Assembly (NCBI GenBank): GCA_021413945.1
Contig: JAIOPK010000006.1
Coordinates: 310,001-374,000, forward strand
Length of the DNA stretch: 64,000 bases
Direction of reading: 5' to 3'
Source: Candidatus Uhrbacteria bacterium
GTDB lineage: Bacteria > Patescibacteriota > Patescibacteriia > 2-12-FULL-60-25
The position numbers and the translations under genes were made by a program. This document shows positions 27,240 through 35,529 of this stretch, one piece after another. Positions within the stretch are counted from its first letter, which is position 1; every line of letters starts with the position of its first letter. Under the pieces are notes generated by a model. That model saw only the letters and a list, made by a program, of their open reading frames with translations. It did no database searches and had not been told where the DNA came from.

Positions 27240-27280
27240 AAGCGATCCTCCCCACTCGCGTGCAGGGAGGATCGCTTGTT
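27240..27280 (+). terminator. Terminator of mraZ-rsmH-ftsL
   Basis: A perfect 13-base stem (27240-27252 with 27265-27277) with a 12-base loop, followed by a short T-rich stretch. Confidence 0.85.
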
Positions 27281-27289
27281 TGCTATACT
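27281..27289 (+). promoter_or_regulatory. Extended -10 promoter of the Clp-like operon (leaderless)
   Basis: TGCTATACT ends 6 bases before the ATG at 27296, so transcription should begin at or next to the start codon. Confidence 0.65.
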
Positions 27290-27295
27290 TTTCCC

Positions 27296-27676
27296 ATGAG
27301 TGTGCCCGTTATCGGTTTAACCCGATTGTTCTTATCCGAAACGTTCGGAAGCATCATTCGGTTTCCGTTTTGGTGGTATACCGAGGGCTTGATTGAGGCA
27401 GCGCGATGGTGCGCTCGAGGCTTGCGTTTTAGATGGGAAAGTGCGGGAATTTCCGTGTGGGTGAAGAATTTTTTTGTACCGATGTACGGCCAGTATGATA
27501 TTGCGGGTCGATTGGTGAGTGTCGTGATGCGTTTTTTTGTCTTGATCGGCCGTCTCATCGGTTTAGTGTTTGAAGCGATCGGCTATGCGTTACTTCTGAC
27601 GACTTGGGTTATTTTGCCCGTCGCTTCCCTGATTTTGTTTGTCGATGCTTTGTTCCGTAATTTAATCGGTCGTTGA
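27296..27676 (+). CDS. Small membrane protein paired with the Clp-like ATPase
   Basis: A 126-residue hydrophobic protein. The first third is aromatic-rich and amphipathic (FPFWWYTEGLIEAARWC). The centre has FFVPMYGQYDIAGR, a polar conserved-looking stretch. Two membrane helices close it (about residues 75-115). I know no function. Its stop is 1 base before the next gene's ATG and they share one promoter, so the two products very probably act together at the membrane. The start at 27296 is set by the -10 box. Confidence 0.8.
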   Translation: MSVPVIGLTRLFLSETFGSIIRFPFWWYTEGLIEAARWCARGLRFRWESAGISVWVKNFFVPMYGQYDIAGRLVSVVMRFFVLIGRLIGLVFEAIGYALLLTTWVILPVASLILFVDALFRNLIGR

Positions 27677-27677
27677 T

Positions 27678-30356
27678 ATGGAGCAATACTCTCCGATTTT
27701 GTGTCCGGTCTGCGGAGGCGATGCGCGCGCATCGCTTGGCTGTAAGGCGTGTAAAGGTGCGGGCGTGAGCTTGTCGACGGAACGTGGATCATTGGTGTGG
27801 CTTGCTTCGATTGATCGCGGGACGTTTGCGGTGCGGTCTACGCGTCGGACGACGCATACGGTTCTGCATGCGCTGATCGGTATTGCGATTCTTGGATGTT
27901 TCGCTTGGTTTGGTATTGGCGTGTGGTTAACGGGGGACATCATGTCGCTGACAACGTCGATCTTCTGGTTTGGCGGTTCTTGGGCACCGATGGGGTTGTG
28001 GCTTGGATTGTTTCTGCTTAGTTTCTTGGTTTTTCGATTACGTGTTTATAACGATAATGCGAGGATTCTGCCGAGTTGGGGGAAGCCGAGTTCGCAAAGT
28101 GGAGAGCGTAAAGCACAATCGGAGGTTGTGCGGGATGTGGCGCCGTATTTTACTGAGGCGGCTTGGGAGATGCTGCAGCGTGCGTACGACTTGTCGGAGA
28201 AGGTCGGCAAATCGGAAATTAAAGCTTCGCATCTTTTTGCCGCGGCGCTTGGGACGACGGCCGGTGGGATTTTCTTGACCAGACTCGGACTTGAGTTTGA
28301 TAAAGTTCGCGACGGTCTTGCGCGGATTGTGAATGACGGTCCCTCCGGTGCGCCGCCCGTGATGACGCTGGAAGCTAAGAGCGTATTGCTTGAGGCGGCG
28401 GCCGATGCGGAAGCTTCCGGACGGAAACATATCGGCACGATCGAAGTATTTTTGCGCGCGTTTGAAATCGACCCGAGAATCCAGACGGTTTTTGATGCCG
28501 CGGGGTATCCACCGCGCCATGTTCGTCTTGTCGCCGAGTGGATTCGGGTTCAAGAGACGCTCAAAGAAGAGCATGACCGTTTTGTCTTGCTCGCGTCGCT
28601 TAAACCGACCGGCGCCATGAATCGGTCGATGACGGCTCAACAGACGCCGTATCTTGATCGGTTTAGCGAGGATTTAACCCAGCTAGCTCGGCAAGGCTAT
28701 GTGGCGCCGATGATTGGAAGAGATCGTGAGATGCAGGAGTTATTGAGAGGTATCGAGAGTGGTAGACGCTCGATCGCGCTTGTCGGTGAGGCGGGGAGCG
28801 GAAAAGGTGCGCTTATCGACGGGTTGGCACGGCGCATGGTGGAGGAGGATGTTCCTAAGGAATTGTTCGACCGCCGTCTTGTGTCGATCCATGTTGCACA
28901 GGTCCTTGCGGCGGGGGATCCGGGTCTGGCTCCGCAGAGATTATTGACGATGATGAGCGAGGTCGCGATGAGCGGGAATATTATTTTGGTCATGCACGGA
29001 ATCGAGGCCTTGGTCGGCGCAGGCGGCGGGACGATGGACTTGGCAGAGACGCTCGCATCGGAAATCGACAAGGGGTATTGCATCGTTATCGCTACAACGA
29101 CTCCGCAAGCGTGGACGTCCTATTTGGAGCGACGATCACTTGGACAGAAGCTGATTAAAGTTGAAGTGCCGGAACTCGATCAAGACAATGCGATACGCGT
29201 GCTGATGGCTAAGGGAGGGTATATCGAATATCAGAATAAAGTTTTCTTTACGTATGCGTCGCTTGAAAAGGCCGTCACTCTCGCCGGAAGATATTTGCGC
29301 GACGTAAAATTGCCGGAATCGGCGCTGAATGTGCTGACGGAATCCGCAGTTCTCGCCAGGAAGGAGCGCGGGGAGGGTGCGATGGTAAGCGGGGAAGACG
29401 TGGCGCGCGTGATTCAGGATAAGGCGCATGTTCCGGTAGAGGCTGTGACGCAGGATGAGGGCGACAAGCTTTTGCAGCTCGAGGATCATCTGCATGGCCG
29501 CGTCGTCGGACAGGAAGAGGCAGTGAAGGCTGTTTCGCAAGCGATGAGACGAGCTCGAGCGGATATGCGCTCCGGCAATCGGCCGATTGCGAACTTTTTG
29601 TTCCTTGGGCCGACGGGTGTCGGAAAGACCGAGCTCGCAAAAGCGTTGGCGGCGGAATATTTTGGGAGCGAGTCGATGATGATTCGACTCGACATGTCGG
29701 AGTATCAGACGCCATCGTCGATCTCTCGCGTGATCGGCGAGCCGGGAGATAACAAAGGCGGGTTGCTGACGGAGGCGGTGAGAAAACAGCCGTTTGCGAT
29801 CGTTCTTCTCGATGAATTAGAAAAAGCGCATCCGGATATTCTTACGCTGTTCTTGCAGGTGATGGACGATGGTCGTTTGACGGATGGGGTTGGTCGTACT
29901 GTCGATTTTACGAACGTGGTACTGATCGCGACGTCAAATGCAGGAACGGATTTTATCCAACAGGAAGTACAAAAAGAGACGCCGATCGAACGAATCAAGA
30001 CGGCGTTGCTCGAGCGCGAGCTGAAAGGAATTTTCCGTCCGGAGTTTCTCAACCGTTTTGACGGCGTGATCGTCTTCAAACCGTTGACGCTCGATGATGT
30101 GACGCAGATCGCTTGGCTCTTGCTTCAAGGCGTGACCAAGCGCTTGCAAGAAAAAGGAATCAATTTCCGTGCGGAAGACGAGGCGGTGGAAACGCTTGCG
30201 AAGGATGGATATGACCCGATTTTTGGAGCGAGACCATTGCGTCGAGTGATTCAGGAACGCGTGGAGAATCAATTGGCCGACTTACTGCTGCGCAATGCCG
30301 TGAAACGGACGCAAACGGTTGTATTGAAAGCGGACGGAACGCTTGGAGTCGAGTAA
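27678..30356 (+). CDS. Membrane-anchored Clp/HSP100-family ATPase with degenerate D1 and altered pore loops
   Basis: An 892-residue protein. It begins with a four-cysteine zinc ribbon (CPVC, CKAC, residues 9-26), two membrane helices (about 62-84 and 96-122), then a ClpN-like helical domain (~145-290). D1 (~345-560) is degenerate: Walker A is GEAGSGKG without the Thr/Ser, and Walker B reads ILVMHGIEAL in place of the usual hhhhDE. D2 (~600-880) keeps Walker A GPTGVGKTE, Walker B IVLLDELEKAHP, sensor 1 TSNAG and sensor 2 GARPLRR. However, the D2 GYVG pore loop is replaced by GEPGDNKGG, and no IGF/LGF ClpP loop is seen. So it is unlikely to be an ordinary ClpC unfoldase feeding ClpP. A membrane-bound remodelling role is inferred. 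Confidence 0.92.
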   Translation: MEQYSPILCPVCGGDARASLGCKACKGAGVSLSTERGSLVWLASIDRGTFAVRSTRRTTHTVLHALIGIAILGCFAWFGIGVWLTGDIMSLTTSIFWFGGSWAPMGLWLGLFLLSFLVFRLRVYNDNARILPSWGKPSSQSGERKAQSEVVRDVAPYFTEAAWEMLQRAYDLSEKVGKSEIKASHLFAAALGTTAGGIFLTRLGLEFDKVRDGLARIVNDGPSGAPPVMTLEAKSVLLEAAADAEASGRKHIGTIEVFLRAFEIDPRIQTVFDAAGYPPRHVRLVAEWIRVQETLKEEHDRFVLLASLKPTGAMNRSMTAQQTPYLDRFSEDLTQLARQGYVAPMIGRDREMQELLRGIESGRRSIALVGEAGSGKGALIDGLARRMVEEDVPKELFDRRLVSIHVAQVLAAGDPGLAPQRLLTMMSEVAMSGNIILVMHGIEALVGAGGGTMDLAETLASEIDKGYCIVIATTTPQAWTSYLERRSLGQKLIKVEVPELDQDNAIRVLMAKGGYIEYQNKVFFTYASLEKAVTLAGRYLRDVKLPESALNVLTESAVLARKERGEGAMVSGEDVARVIQDKAHVPVEAVTQDEGDKLLQLEDHLHGRVVGQEEAVKAVSQAMRRARADMRSGNRPIANFLFLGPTGVGKTELAKALAAEYFGSESMMIRLDMSEYQTPSSISRVIGEPGDNKGGLLTEAVRKQPFAIVLLDELEKAHPDILTLFLQVMDDGRLTDGVGRTVDFTNVVLIATSNAGTDFIQQEVQKETPIERIKTALLERELKGIFRPEFLNRFDGVIVFKPLTLDDVTQIAWLLLQGVTKRLQEKGINFRAEDEAVETLAKDGYDPIFGARPLRRVIQERVENQLADLLLRNAVKRTQTVVLKADGTLGVE

Positions 30357-30392
30357 AAACAGAACACCCGACCGCAGAAGCGATCGGGGGTT
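30357..30392 (-). terminator. Terminator of the 30391 orphan
   Basis: A 10-base stem with one G-T wobble (30366-30375 with 30380-30389), loop AGAA/TTCT, and a T-rich run on the minus strand. It starts at the orphan's stop codon. Confidence 0.7.
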
Positions 30393-30852
30393 AGTCTGCA
30401 TCGAGAATAATTTCTCCTTCTAGGGGAATGAGCTTGTTCTCGAGCGCCGCTTTCACAAGTGAAATCAGCGCGTCGAAATCGTATTGAACGAATGTTCCGA
30501 TGACGGAGTAATCGACGAGCAACGACTGATCCATGGCGATCGGCGCGGCGAGATGCGTCACGATAGGCGCCGACTTACGGAAGTAACGCCGCACCGCCTG
30601 GAAGATGTCCTTCAGATCGCAGAACTCGTCGATGCCGACGATGATGAGGTTGGCGTCGACGTTGAACATTCCGCTGGGGAGCGTTTCCATCTCGTGCGTC
30701 TGAAGCATCCTATCTTCTACGTGGATGCGTGTCTTCAGATGGAGCGAGACTTGTTTGGCGAGCGGGATGTTGTTGGGGTAAAAGAGCTGTACGGTAAACA
30801 GCGGACCGTCCGGCGGAGGCGGGACGGTCGAGCGATCCTCGACTGAGTCCAT
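30391..30852 (-). CDS. Hypothetical protein, GC-rich orphan with strong Shine-Dalgarno
   Basis: A 153-residue soluble protein that I do not recognise. Alternating strands and helices (FTVQLFYPNN, ANLIIVGIDEF, PIVTHLAAP, SVIGTFVQYDF) suggest a small Rossmann- or receiver-like alpha/beta fold, without the phospho-acceptor pattern of a response regulator being clear. The ATG is preceded by AGGAGGA at ideal distance, unlike the leaderless neighbours. Codons favour G/C at third positions. It is a single-gene unit with its own TTGACA box and terminator. Confidence 0.75.
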   Translation of the reverse strand: MDSVEDRSTVPPPPDGPLFTVQLFYPNNIPLAKQVSLHLKTRIHVEDRMLQTHEMETLPSGMFNVDANLIIVGIDEFCDLKDIFQAVRRYFRKSAPIVTHLAAPIAMDQSLLVDYSVIGTFVQYDFDALISLVKAALENKLIPLEGEIILDAD

Positions 30853-30870
30853 GGCGTCCTCCTGGAGGAC

Positions 30871-30899
30871 AATTCATCATAAAATAAGCGATTTGTCAA
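30871..30899 (-). promoter_or_regulatory. Promoter and RBS of the 30391 orphan
   Basis: On the minus strand TTGACA (30899-30894) is followed after 17 bases by TGAATT (30876-30871), a weak -10. The ribosome site AGGAGGA lies just downstream within a small inverted repeat (30857-30871). Confidence 0.45.
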
Positions 30900-30928
30900 C
30901 CCTTGCAGAACGTGAAATCATACAGTAA

Positions 30929-31933
30929 ATGTCCTTGGTTGAGCTTATTTTTATCGGAGTTGGCGGGGTGGCCGTGAGCTCTCTCGCGTCGGTTATTGTA
31001 CGGAAAAATGCCATACGATACGGGGTTGTTGATCAGCCAAAGGGCGGAAGGAAAATTCATGATCGTCCGATCGCGATGTGGGGAGGACTTGGAATCGCTA
31101 TTTCGATCGTGGTCTGCATCTTGTCTTTTCTTCCGATAACGACGCCCATTGTCGGATTTGTTTGTGGGATTTTTGTTTTGCTTATCGGCGGTATGTTGGA
31201 TGACATGTTCGACTTGCATCCGAAAATACAAATTCTGTTTCCGATGGCGGCTTCCATTATCGTGGTTGCAACCGGGACGCATATCGTTAGCATCACCAAC
31301 TGGAGCGATGGCTCGGCGCTTTATCTGCCATGGACGGCGCTGCCAACGATTGTTTGGATGCTGATCGTGACGTATGCGACCAAGTTGATGGACGGCATCG
31401 ACGGATTGGTGACGGGGCAGGTTGTGATCGGATGCTTTTTGATTGCCGCGCTCGCAATGGGGAAGTTTTTTCAACCGGAGGTTGCGGTGCTGGCCGTGAT
31501 TGTTGGTGGTGCGTATCTCGGATTTTTACCGTTCAATTTTCATCCGGCAAAACATTTCCTTGGCGAGTCGGGGAGTACGATCGCCGGATTTTGTCTTGGA
31601 TTCCTGTCGATTGTCGGAAGCGCCAAGTTGGCGACGGGTTTGATGGCGCTCGGTCTTCCGCTTGTCGATGCGTCGCTTGTGATCACGGGGCGTATGCTCC
31701 GAGGCGTATCGCCATTTCGTGGTGACAAGACGCATCTGCATTTCAAGCTACTCGATGCGGGATTATCGCAACGGCAGGTCGTGATGGTGATGTGGGGGCT
31801 TTCGCTGTTGTGCGGATTGGCCGCTTTGTCGCTTCAGACGCGCGGGAAAATTGCCTTGCTCGCATTCCTTGTCGTGGCCACGGCCGGGCTTTCATTTATC
31901 GCGGGGAAATTTGCGCGAAAACCATCAACGTAA
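30929..31933 (+). CDS. MraY/WecA-family undecaprenyl-phosphate sugar-1-phosphate transferase
   Basis: A 334-residue polytopic enzyme that would load an N-acetylhexosamine-1-phosphate onto undecaprenyl phosphate, the first step in surface glycan assembly. It has KIHDRPIAMWGGLGI, the metal-site GGMLDDMFDL, LMDGIDGLVTG, FLGESGST (commonly FLGDSGS) and the cytoplasmic loop GDKTHLHFKLLD. These put it in the WecA/TagO branch; the true MraY is at 42271. It could work with the WecG-type transferase at 49596. Confidence 0.9.
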   Translation: MSLVELIFIGVGGVAVSSLASVIVRKNAIRYGVVDQPKGGRKIHDRPIAMWGGLGIAISIVVCILSFLPITTPIVGFVCGIFVLLIGGMLDDMFDLHPKIQILFPMAASIIVVATGTHIVSITNWSDGSALYLPWTALPTIVWMLIVTYATKLMDGIDGLVTGQVVIGCFLIAALAMGKFFQPEVAVLAVIVGGAYLGFLPFNFHPAKHFLGESGSTIAGFCLGFLSIVGSAKLATGLMALGLPLVDASLVITGRMLRGVSPFRGDKTHLHFKLLDAGLSQRQVVMVMWGLSLLCGLAALSLQTRGKIALLAFLVVATAGLSFIAGKFARKPST

Positions 31934-31937
31934 TCTT

Positions 31938-32492
31938 ATGGGATCTTCATTCACCGCTTGGAAAGTCGCGATCATCCTTTTTTGCTGTGCCGCTTTTGGT
32001 CTTACGCTTATCGGCTGGCAAGCATTATCGGCGTTTGGCGATCAAGGCCGGAGTTATTTGGATGACTTGGTGAATGATCGAGTGACTTGGTCGTTTCGAT
32101 ACAATGAGGATGAAGGCAGTCGGTTCTCGACATTGAGAAGAGTTGTTGTTCACGGACAGGACTTGATGGTCGAGACGGTCGATGATGAGGCGGGGATTAA
32201 ACAGGGGCTTTCCGATCGACGGAGCATGCACAATGACGAGGGATTGCTTTTCGTGATGCCAAACGTCGATATTCATACGTTCTGGATGTATCACATGCTT
32301 TTTCCGATCGATATGGTTTGGTTGCGGGATGGCGTGATCGTGGAGATCGCTCCCAACATGCCGCCGCCGTCGGAAACAGCCGGGATTCCTAAGACGTATA
32401 CGCCCGAGGCTTTGGCGGATATGGTTCTTGAACTTACGGCCGGAGGGGCGGAAAGATATGGGATGAAGGTGGGGGATAAGCTGGATTTTTAG
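31938..32492 (+). CDS. DUF192 family membrane-anchored protein
   Basis: A 184-residue protein: an N-terminal membrane anchor (residues ~8-32) and a DUF192 domain. Family motifs are QGLSDRRSM, GLLFVMPN, FWMYHMLFPIDMVWLRDGVIVEI and AGGAERYGMKVGD. Solved members are small beta-barrels outside the membrane with no firm function. The ATG at 31938, 4 bases after the transferase stop, is preferred to an upstream in-frame start. Confidence 0.9.
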   Translation: MGSSFTAWKVAIILFCCAAFGLTLIGWQALSAFGDQGRSYLDDLVNDRVTWSFRYNEDEGSRFSTLRRVVVHGQDLMVETVDDEAGIKQGLSDRRSMHNDEGLLFVMPNVDIHTFWMYHMLFPIDMVWLRDGVIVEIAPNMPPPSETAGIPKTYTPEALADMVLELTAGGAERYGMKVGDKLDF

Positions 32493-32516
32493 CCAAATTT
32501 TAGCAGGGACCATGGG

Positions 32517-32545
32517 TTGACAGGTTTCTGTCACTCCGCTAAGCT
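32517..32545 (+). promoter_or_regulatory. rplU promoter
   Basis: TTGACA (32517-32522), 17-base spacer, TAAGCT (32540-32545). The ATG lies 19 bases further on. Confidence 0.7.
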
Positions 32546-32564
32546 ACGCGCAATCTCAACTATT

Positions 32565-32867
32565 ATGAACGCTGTAATTAAAACGGGTGGCAAGCAATAT
32601 ATCGTCAAAGAGGGCGATATTGTGAATATCGAGAAGATGATCGCCGAGCCGGGCGAGGTCGTTTCATTTGAAGCGTTGCTTACCTTTGATGGCGATAAAG
32701 TGACTGTTGGTACACCGATCGTCGCCGGTAAGGTTTCCGGAGAGGTGATCGCTCATGGACGCGCTGCCAAGATTTCTGTTGTGAAGTATAAGGCAAAGAG
32801 CCGGTACACGCGTCGCAGCGGACACCGTCAGCATTTTACGCGCGTCAAAATTACCAAAGTTGCGTAA
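32565..32867 (+). CDS. rplU: 50S ribosomal protein bL21
   Basis: bL21 binds 23S rRNA domain I. The 100-residue protein starts NAVIKTGGKQYIVKEGD and ends SGHRQHFTRVKITKV, both family hallmarks. The ATG at 32565 is the conserved start. In most bacteria rpmA follows directly; here it is 8.4 kb away at 41250 on the other strand. The gene ends next to a long inverted repeat. Confidence 0.97.
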   Translation: MNAVIKTGGKQYIVKEGDIVNIEKMIAEPGEVVSFEALLTFDGDKVTVGTPIVAGKVSGEVIAHGRAAKISVVKYKAKSRYTRRSGHRQHFTRVKITKVA

Positions 32868-32874
32868 GAGGGAG

Positions 32875-32985
32875 GGCTGGCAAACAGATACAAAAAAACT
32901 TCCTGCGGAACTCGTCGACGACATCTTGTTCTTCAAGGTCGACTCAGACAGTCCTCGGAAGTTTTTTTGTATCTGTTTGCCAGCC
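32875..32985. repeat. 111-base element with 29-base perfect inverted repeats
   Basis: Arms at 32875-32903 and 32957-32985 are exact reverse complements over 29 bases, around a 53-base centre that holds two GTCGAC sites able to pair. A/T tracts inside the arms would make a bidirectional terminator for convergent rplU and recR. The outer 17 bases of the arms exceed what termination needs. No clear target-site duplication is seen. Confidence 0.85.
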
Positions 32986-33588
32986 TTATTGTTCACGACG
33001 ACCTCGCAGCGCATCCGCGAGCGTGTGTGCGTCGGCGTATTCGAGGGCGGCGCCGGTTGGCAGACCGCGAGCGAGGCGCATGACTTTTATTGGGAAAGAC
33101 TCAAGCTGTTTTCGGATATACAGACAGGTGACGTCGCCGGGGACGTCGGCGTCGAGGGCGAGGATGACTTCGGTGATTGATGGGGTCGATTTCAATCGCG
33201 AGACAAGTTTTGCGATTGTGAGCGTGTCAGGTGTTCGGCCTTCGATGGGATCGAGTGTGCCGCCGAGGACGTGGTAGCGGCCTTTGAAGACGCCGGTGTC
33301 TTCGACGGAGCGAATATCAGGAGATGTGGCTACGACGCAAAGTATCGACTGGTCGCGCGCAGGATCGGCACAGATCGAGCAAGGTGAACGATCGGACCAT
33401 TGGCCGCAGGTGTCGCAGGTTCGAATCTTATCGGCTAAGCCTTGGAGGGCGCGGGAAAATCGTTCTACGACTTCTTTAGGCTGCGTGACAAGAAAGTAGG
33501 CGTAACGCAAAGCCGCCCGGGGTCCGACACCTGGGAGAATGTCGAACGCCGCGGCGGCGTTCTGGATTGGGTCGGGAAGGTTGGCCAT
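32986..33588 (-). CDS. recR: Recombination protein RecR
   Basis: RecR works with RecO (and RecF) to load RecA at gaps. The 200-residue protein has the HhH start FDILPGVGPRAALRYAYFL, a Cys4 zinc finger (CDTC, CSICAD), and a Toprim domain (ILCVVATSPDIRSVEDTGVF, ILALDADVPGD, MRLARGLPTGAALEYAD). It is complete. It forms the group dnaB-ybaB-recR on the minus strand, 7 bases after ybaB. Confidence 0.97.
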   Translation of the reverse strand: MANLPDPIQNAAAAFDILPGVGPRAALRYAYFLVTQPKEVVERFSRALQGLADKIRTCDTCGQWSDRSPCSICADPARDQSILCVVATSPDIRSVEDTGVFKGRYHVLGGTLDPIEGRTPDTLTIAKLVSRLKSTPSITEVILALDADVPGDVTCLYIRKQLESFPIKVMRLARGLPTGAALEYADAHTLADALRGRREQ

Positions 33589-33595
33589 CGTGGAA

Positions 33596-33904
33596 TTACT
33601 TCATCAGGTCTCCCATTTCGTTTGCCAAGTCGAGTCCGCCGGTTTCTTTGAGTTTCTTGGCCATGACGGTTTGGATCTTTTTGACAGCGTCGTTGATGGC
33701 ATCGCGGAGCAGTTCTTGGAGTTTCTCGCGATTGTCCATGAGGGACGGATCGATGGTGACATTGAGGACTTGCTGATTGCCATTCATTTTTACCTTCACT
33801 TTACCCCAACCTGCTTCGCCCTCGGCCGATTCTTTGCCGAGCATGTCTTGAATAACTTTGGCTTTGTCCTTCAGGTCCTTGAATTGTTTGAGTTTGGAAA
33901 ACAT
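33596..33904 (-). CDS. YbaB/EbfC nucleoid-associated protein
   Basis: A 102-residue DNA-binding protein of the YbaB/EbfC family, which forms tweezer-like dimers. The pattern is an N-terminal helix (KLKQFKDLKDKAKVIQDML), a three-strand sheet (KVKVKMNGNQQVLNVTIDP), and a C-terminal helix (LQELLRDAINDAVKKIQ). The ybaB-recR pairing is widespread in bacteria and supports the call. Confidence 0.94.
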   Translation of the reverse strand: MFSKLKQFKDLKDKAKVIQDMLGKESAEGEAGWGKVKVKMNGNQQVLNVTIDPSLMDNREKLQELLRDAINDAVKKIQTVMAKKLKETGGLDLANEMGDLMK

Positions 33905-33918
33905 AGGATTGGGTTAGT

Positions 33919-35370
33919 TTAGAACGGAACGCCTGAACCGACCATAGGTGTACCCGGTGGGAGCTGGCCGCCGGTCGGAGGTGGAGGTGGTAGGGCGTTG
34001 CCGCCGGCGACGGCGCGGGAGAGGTTGCGGAAGCTCACGCGCGGGGCATCGAAGAACAGCTTAATCATTCCTGTCGGACCGTTACGATGTTTGGCGATGT
34101 GGATTTCTGCGAGGTTGAGTTCTTCCGGCGATAAATCTTCTGGGCGATAGTTACGGTCGGCGGCTTTGCGGTAGATAAACATGACGACGTCGGCATCCTG
34201 CTCAATGGAACCTGATTCGCGCAAGTGGGCGAGGCGGGGGATGGCGGGCTTTTGTAATTCGACGGAACGGGAGAGCTGTGAGAGCGCGAGTACGGGAATA
34301 TTTAATTCACGTGCGATCGATTTCAAGCCGCGCGTAATTTCCGCAACTTCTTGCACGCGGTTTGCATCGGCGGATTTGGAACGGCTTTCCATGAGCTGTA
34401 AGTAATCGACAACGAGCATGCCGAGACCATGTTCCATTTGGAGGCGGCGTGCTTTGGTGCGGATTTCCATGATGTTGGCGGAGGCGGAGTCGTCGATGAA
34501 GATCGGGGCTTCGGAAAGGACGCCGAGGGCGTGGCCGATGCGCTCAAAATCGTTGTTGTTGCCGCCTTCATTCAGTTTTCCGGTACGCATGTGGCCCAAG
34601 TCGACATTGGCTTCGGAACAAATCATACGATCGACCAATTGTTCTTTGCTCATTTCCAATGAGAAGATACCGACGGGGATGCGGAGCTTTGTTGCGGCGA
34701 GGCGGGCGATGTCGAGAGCAAAAGCGGTTTTTCCGCAGGAAGGACGGGCGGCAAGAATGACCAAGTCGCTTTTTTGTAAGCCGCCAAGAATGCTGTCGAG
34801 GTCGGTGTAGCCGGTGGCGATACCGCGGAGCTTTCCTTTTTCACGATGGAGTTCGTCAATACGTTCGAATGCATCCGACAAGACGTCTCGGATTGGGGTG
34901 AACGAACGCTGTAAGAACTTTTGTGAGACGTTGAAGAGCTTGCTTTCCGCTTGGTCGAGCAAGACGGCGACGTCTTCCGCCTGTTCATAGCCGAGTGCCG
35001 TGATTTCTCCGGCGGCTTGAAGCAGACGGCGCATGGTCGCTTTTTTCTGGACGATTTCCGCGTAGTGGACGACGTGGCTCGCCGTCGGAACGGCGTTTGC
35101 GAGGCTGATGAGTTCCGCGCGGCCGCCAATTTGTTCTAGCTCTTGTTTGTCGGCAAGACGATTACCGAGCGAGAGCAGGTCGATTGGATCGGATTTGCGG
35201 TACAAATCGATCATGGCCTCAAAAATGCGACGATGCTTATCGTGATAAAAGTCGTCGGGCGAGAGCATGTCTGCCACTTTGATAATGGCGTCCTTATCGA
35301 GGAGCAAGGAGCCTAAAAAAGATTGCTCGGCCTCGAGATTTTGAGGTGTGAGACGCTCGAGCTGTGACAT
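33919..35370 (-). CDS. dnaB: Replicative DNA helicase DnaB
   Basis: The hexameric helicase that unwinds DNA at the fork. Of 483 residues, the N-terminal domain (PQNLEAEQSFLGSLLLD) is followed by the RecA-like domain: Walker A AARPSCGKTAFALD, motif H2 GMLVVDYLQLM, and ALSQLSRSVE, then the SIEQDADVVMFIYR region. There is no intein. A proline/glycine-rich tail ends the protein. It is first in the dnaB-ybaB-recR group. Confidence 0.97.
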   Translation of the reverse strand: MSQLERLTPQNLEAEQSFLGSLLLDKDAIIKVADMLSPDDFYHDKHRRIFEAMIDLYRKSDPIDLLSLGNRLADKQELEQIGGRAELISLANAVPTASHVVHYAEIVQKKATMRRLLQAAGEITALGYEQAEDVAVLLDQAESKLFNVSQKFLQRSFTPIRDVLSDAFERIDELHREKGKLRGIATGYTDLDSILGGLQKSDLVILAARPSCGKTAFALDIARLAATKLRIPVGIFSLEMSKEQLVDRMICSEANVDLGHMRTGKLNEGGNNNDFERIGHALGVLSEAPIFIDDSASANIMEIRTKARRLQMEHGLGMLVVDYLQLMESRSKSADANRVQEVAEITRGLKSIARELNIPVLALSQLSRSVELQKPAIPRLAHLRESGSIEQDADVVMFIYRKAADRNYRPEDLSPEELNLAEIHIAKHRNGPTGMIKLFFDAPRVSFRNLSRAVAGGNALPPPPPTGGQLPPGTPMVGSGVPF

Positions 35371-35516
35371 ATCGGGGTTACCTTACGGCTTGCTCGACGC
35401 AACTGCAAGCGGAAAATGATCCGCACATTTCACACGGTTAGGACTCAGTTTATCCAGAATAATTTTGCGTTTTACGACGCAAGACAATGGTTCACAGGGG
35501 TCGGGGAAAAATCATG

Positions 35517-35522
35517 TATAAT
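35517..35522 (+). promoter_or_regulatory. Permease -10 box (leaderless)
   Basis: Perfect TATAAT, 7 bases before the ATG at 35530. The best -35 candidate, TTCACA (35491), is spaced by 20 bases. Confidence 0.55.
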
Positions 35523-35529
35523 CAGGGCA

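Noticed and set aside
33919-35370. Possible intein in dnaB
   Set aside because: The protein is 483 residues, the normal length, with uninterrupted Walker A and later motifs.
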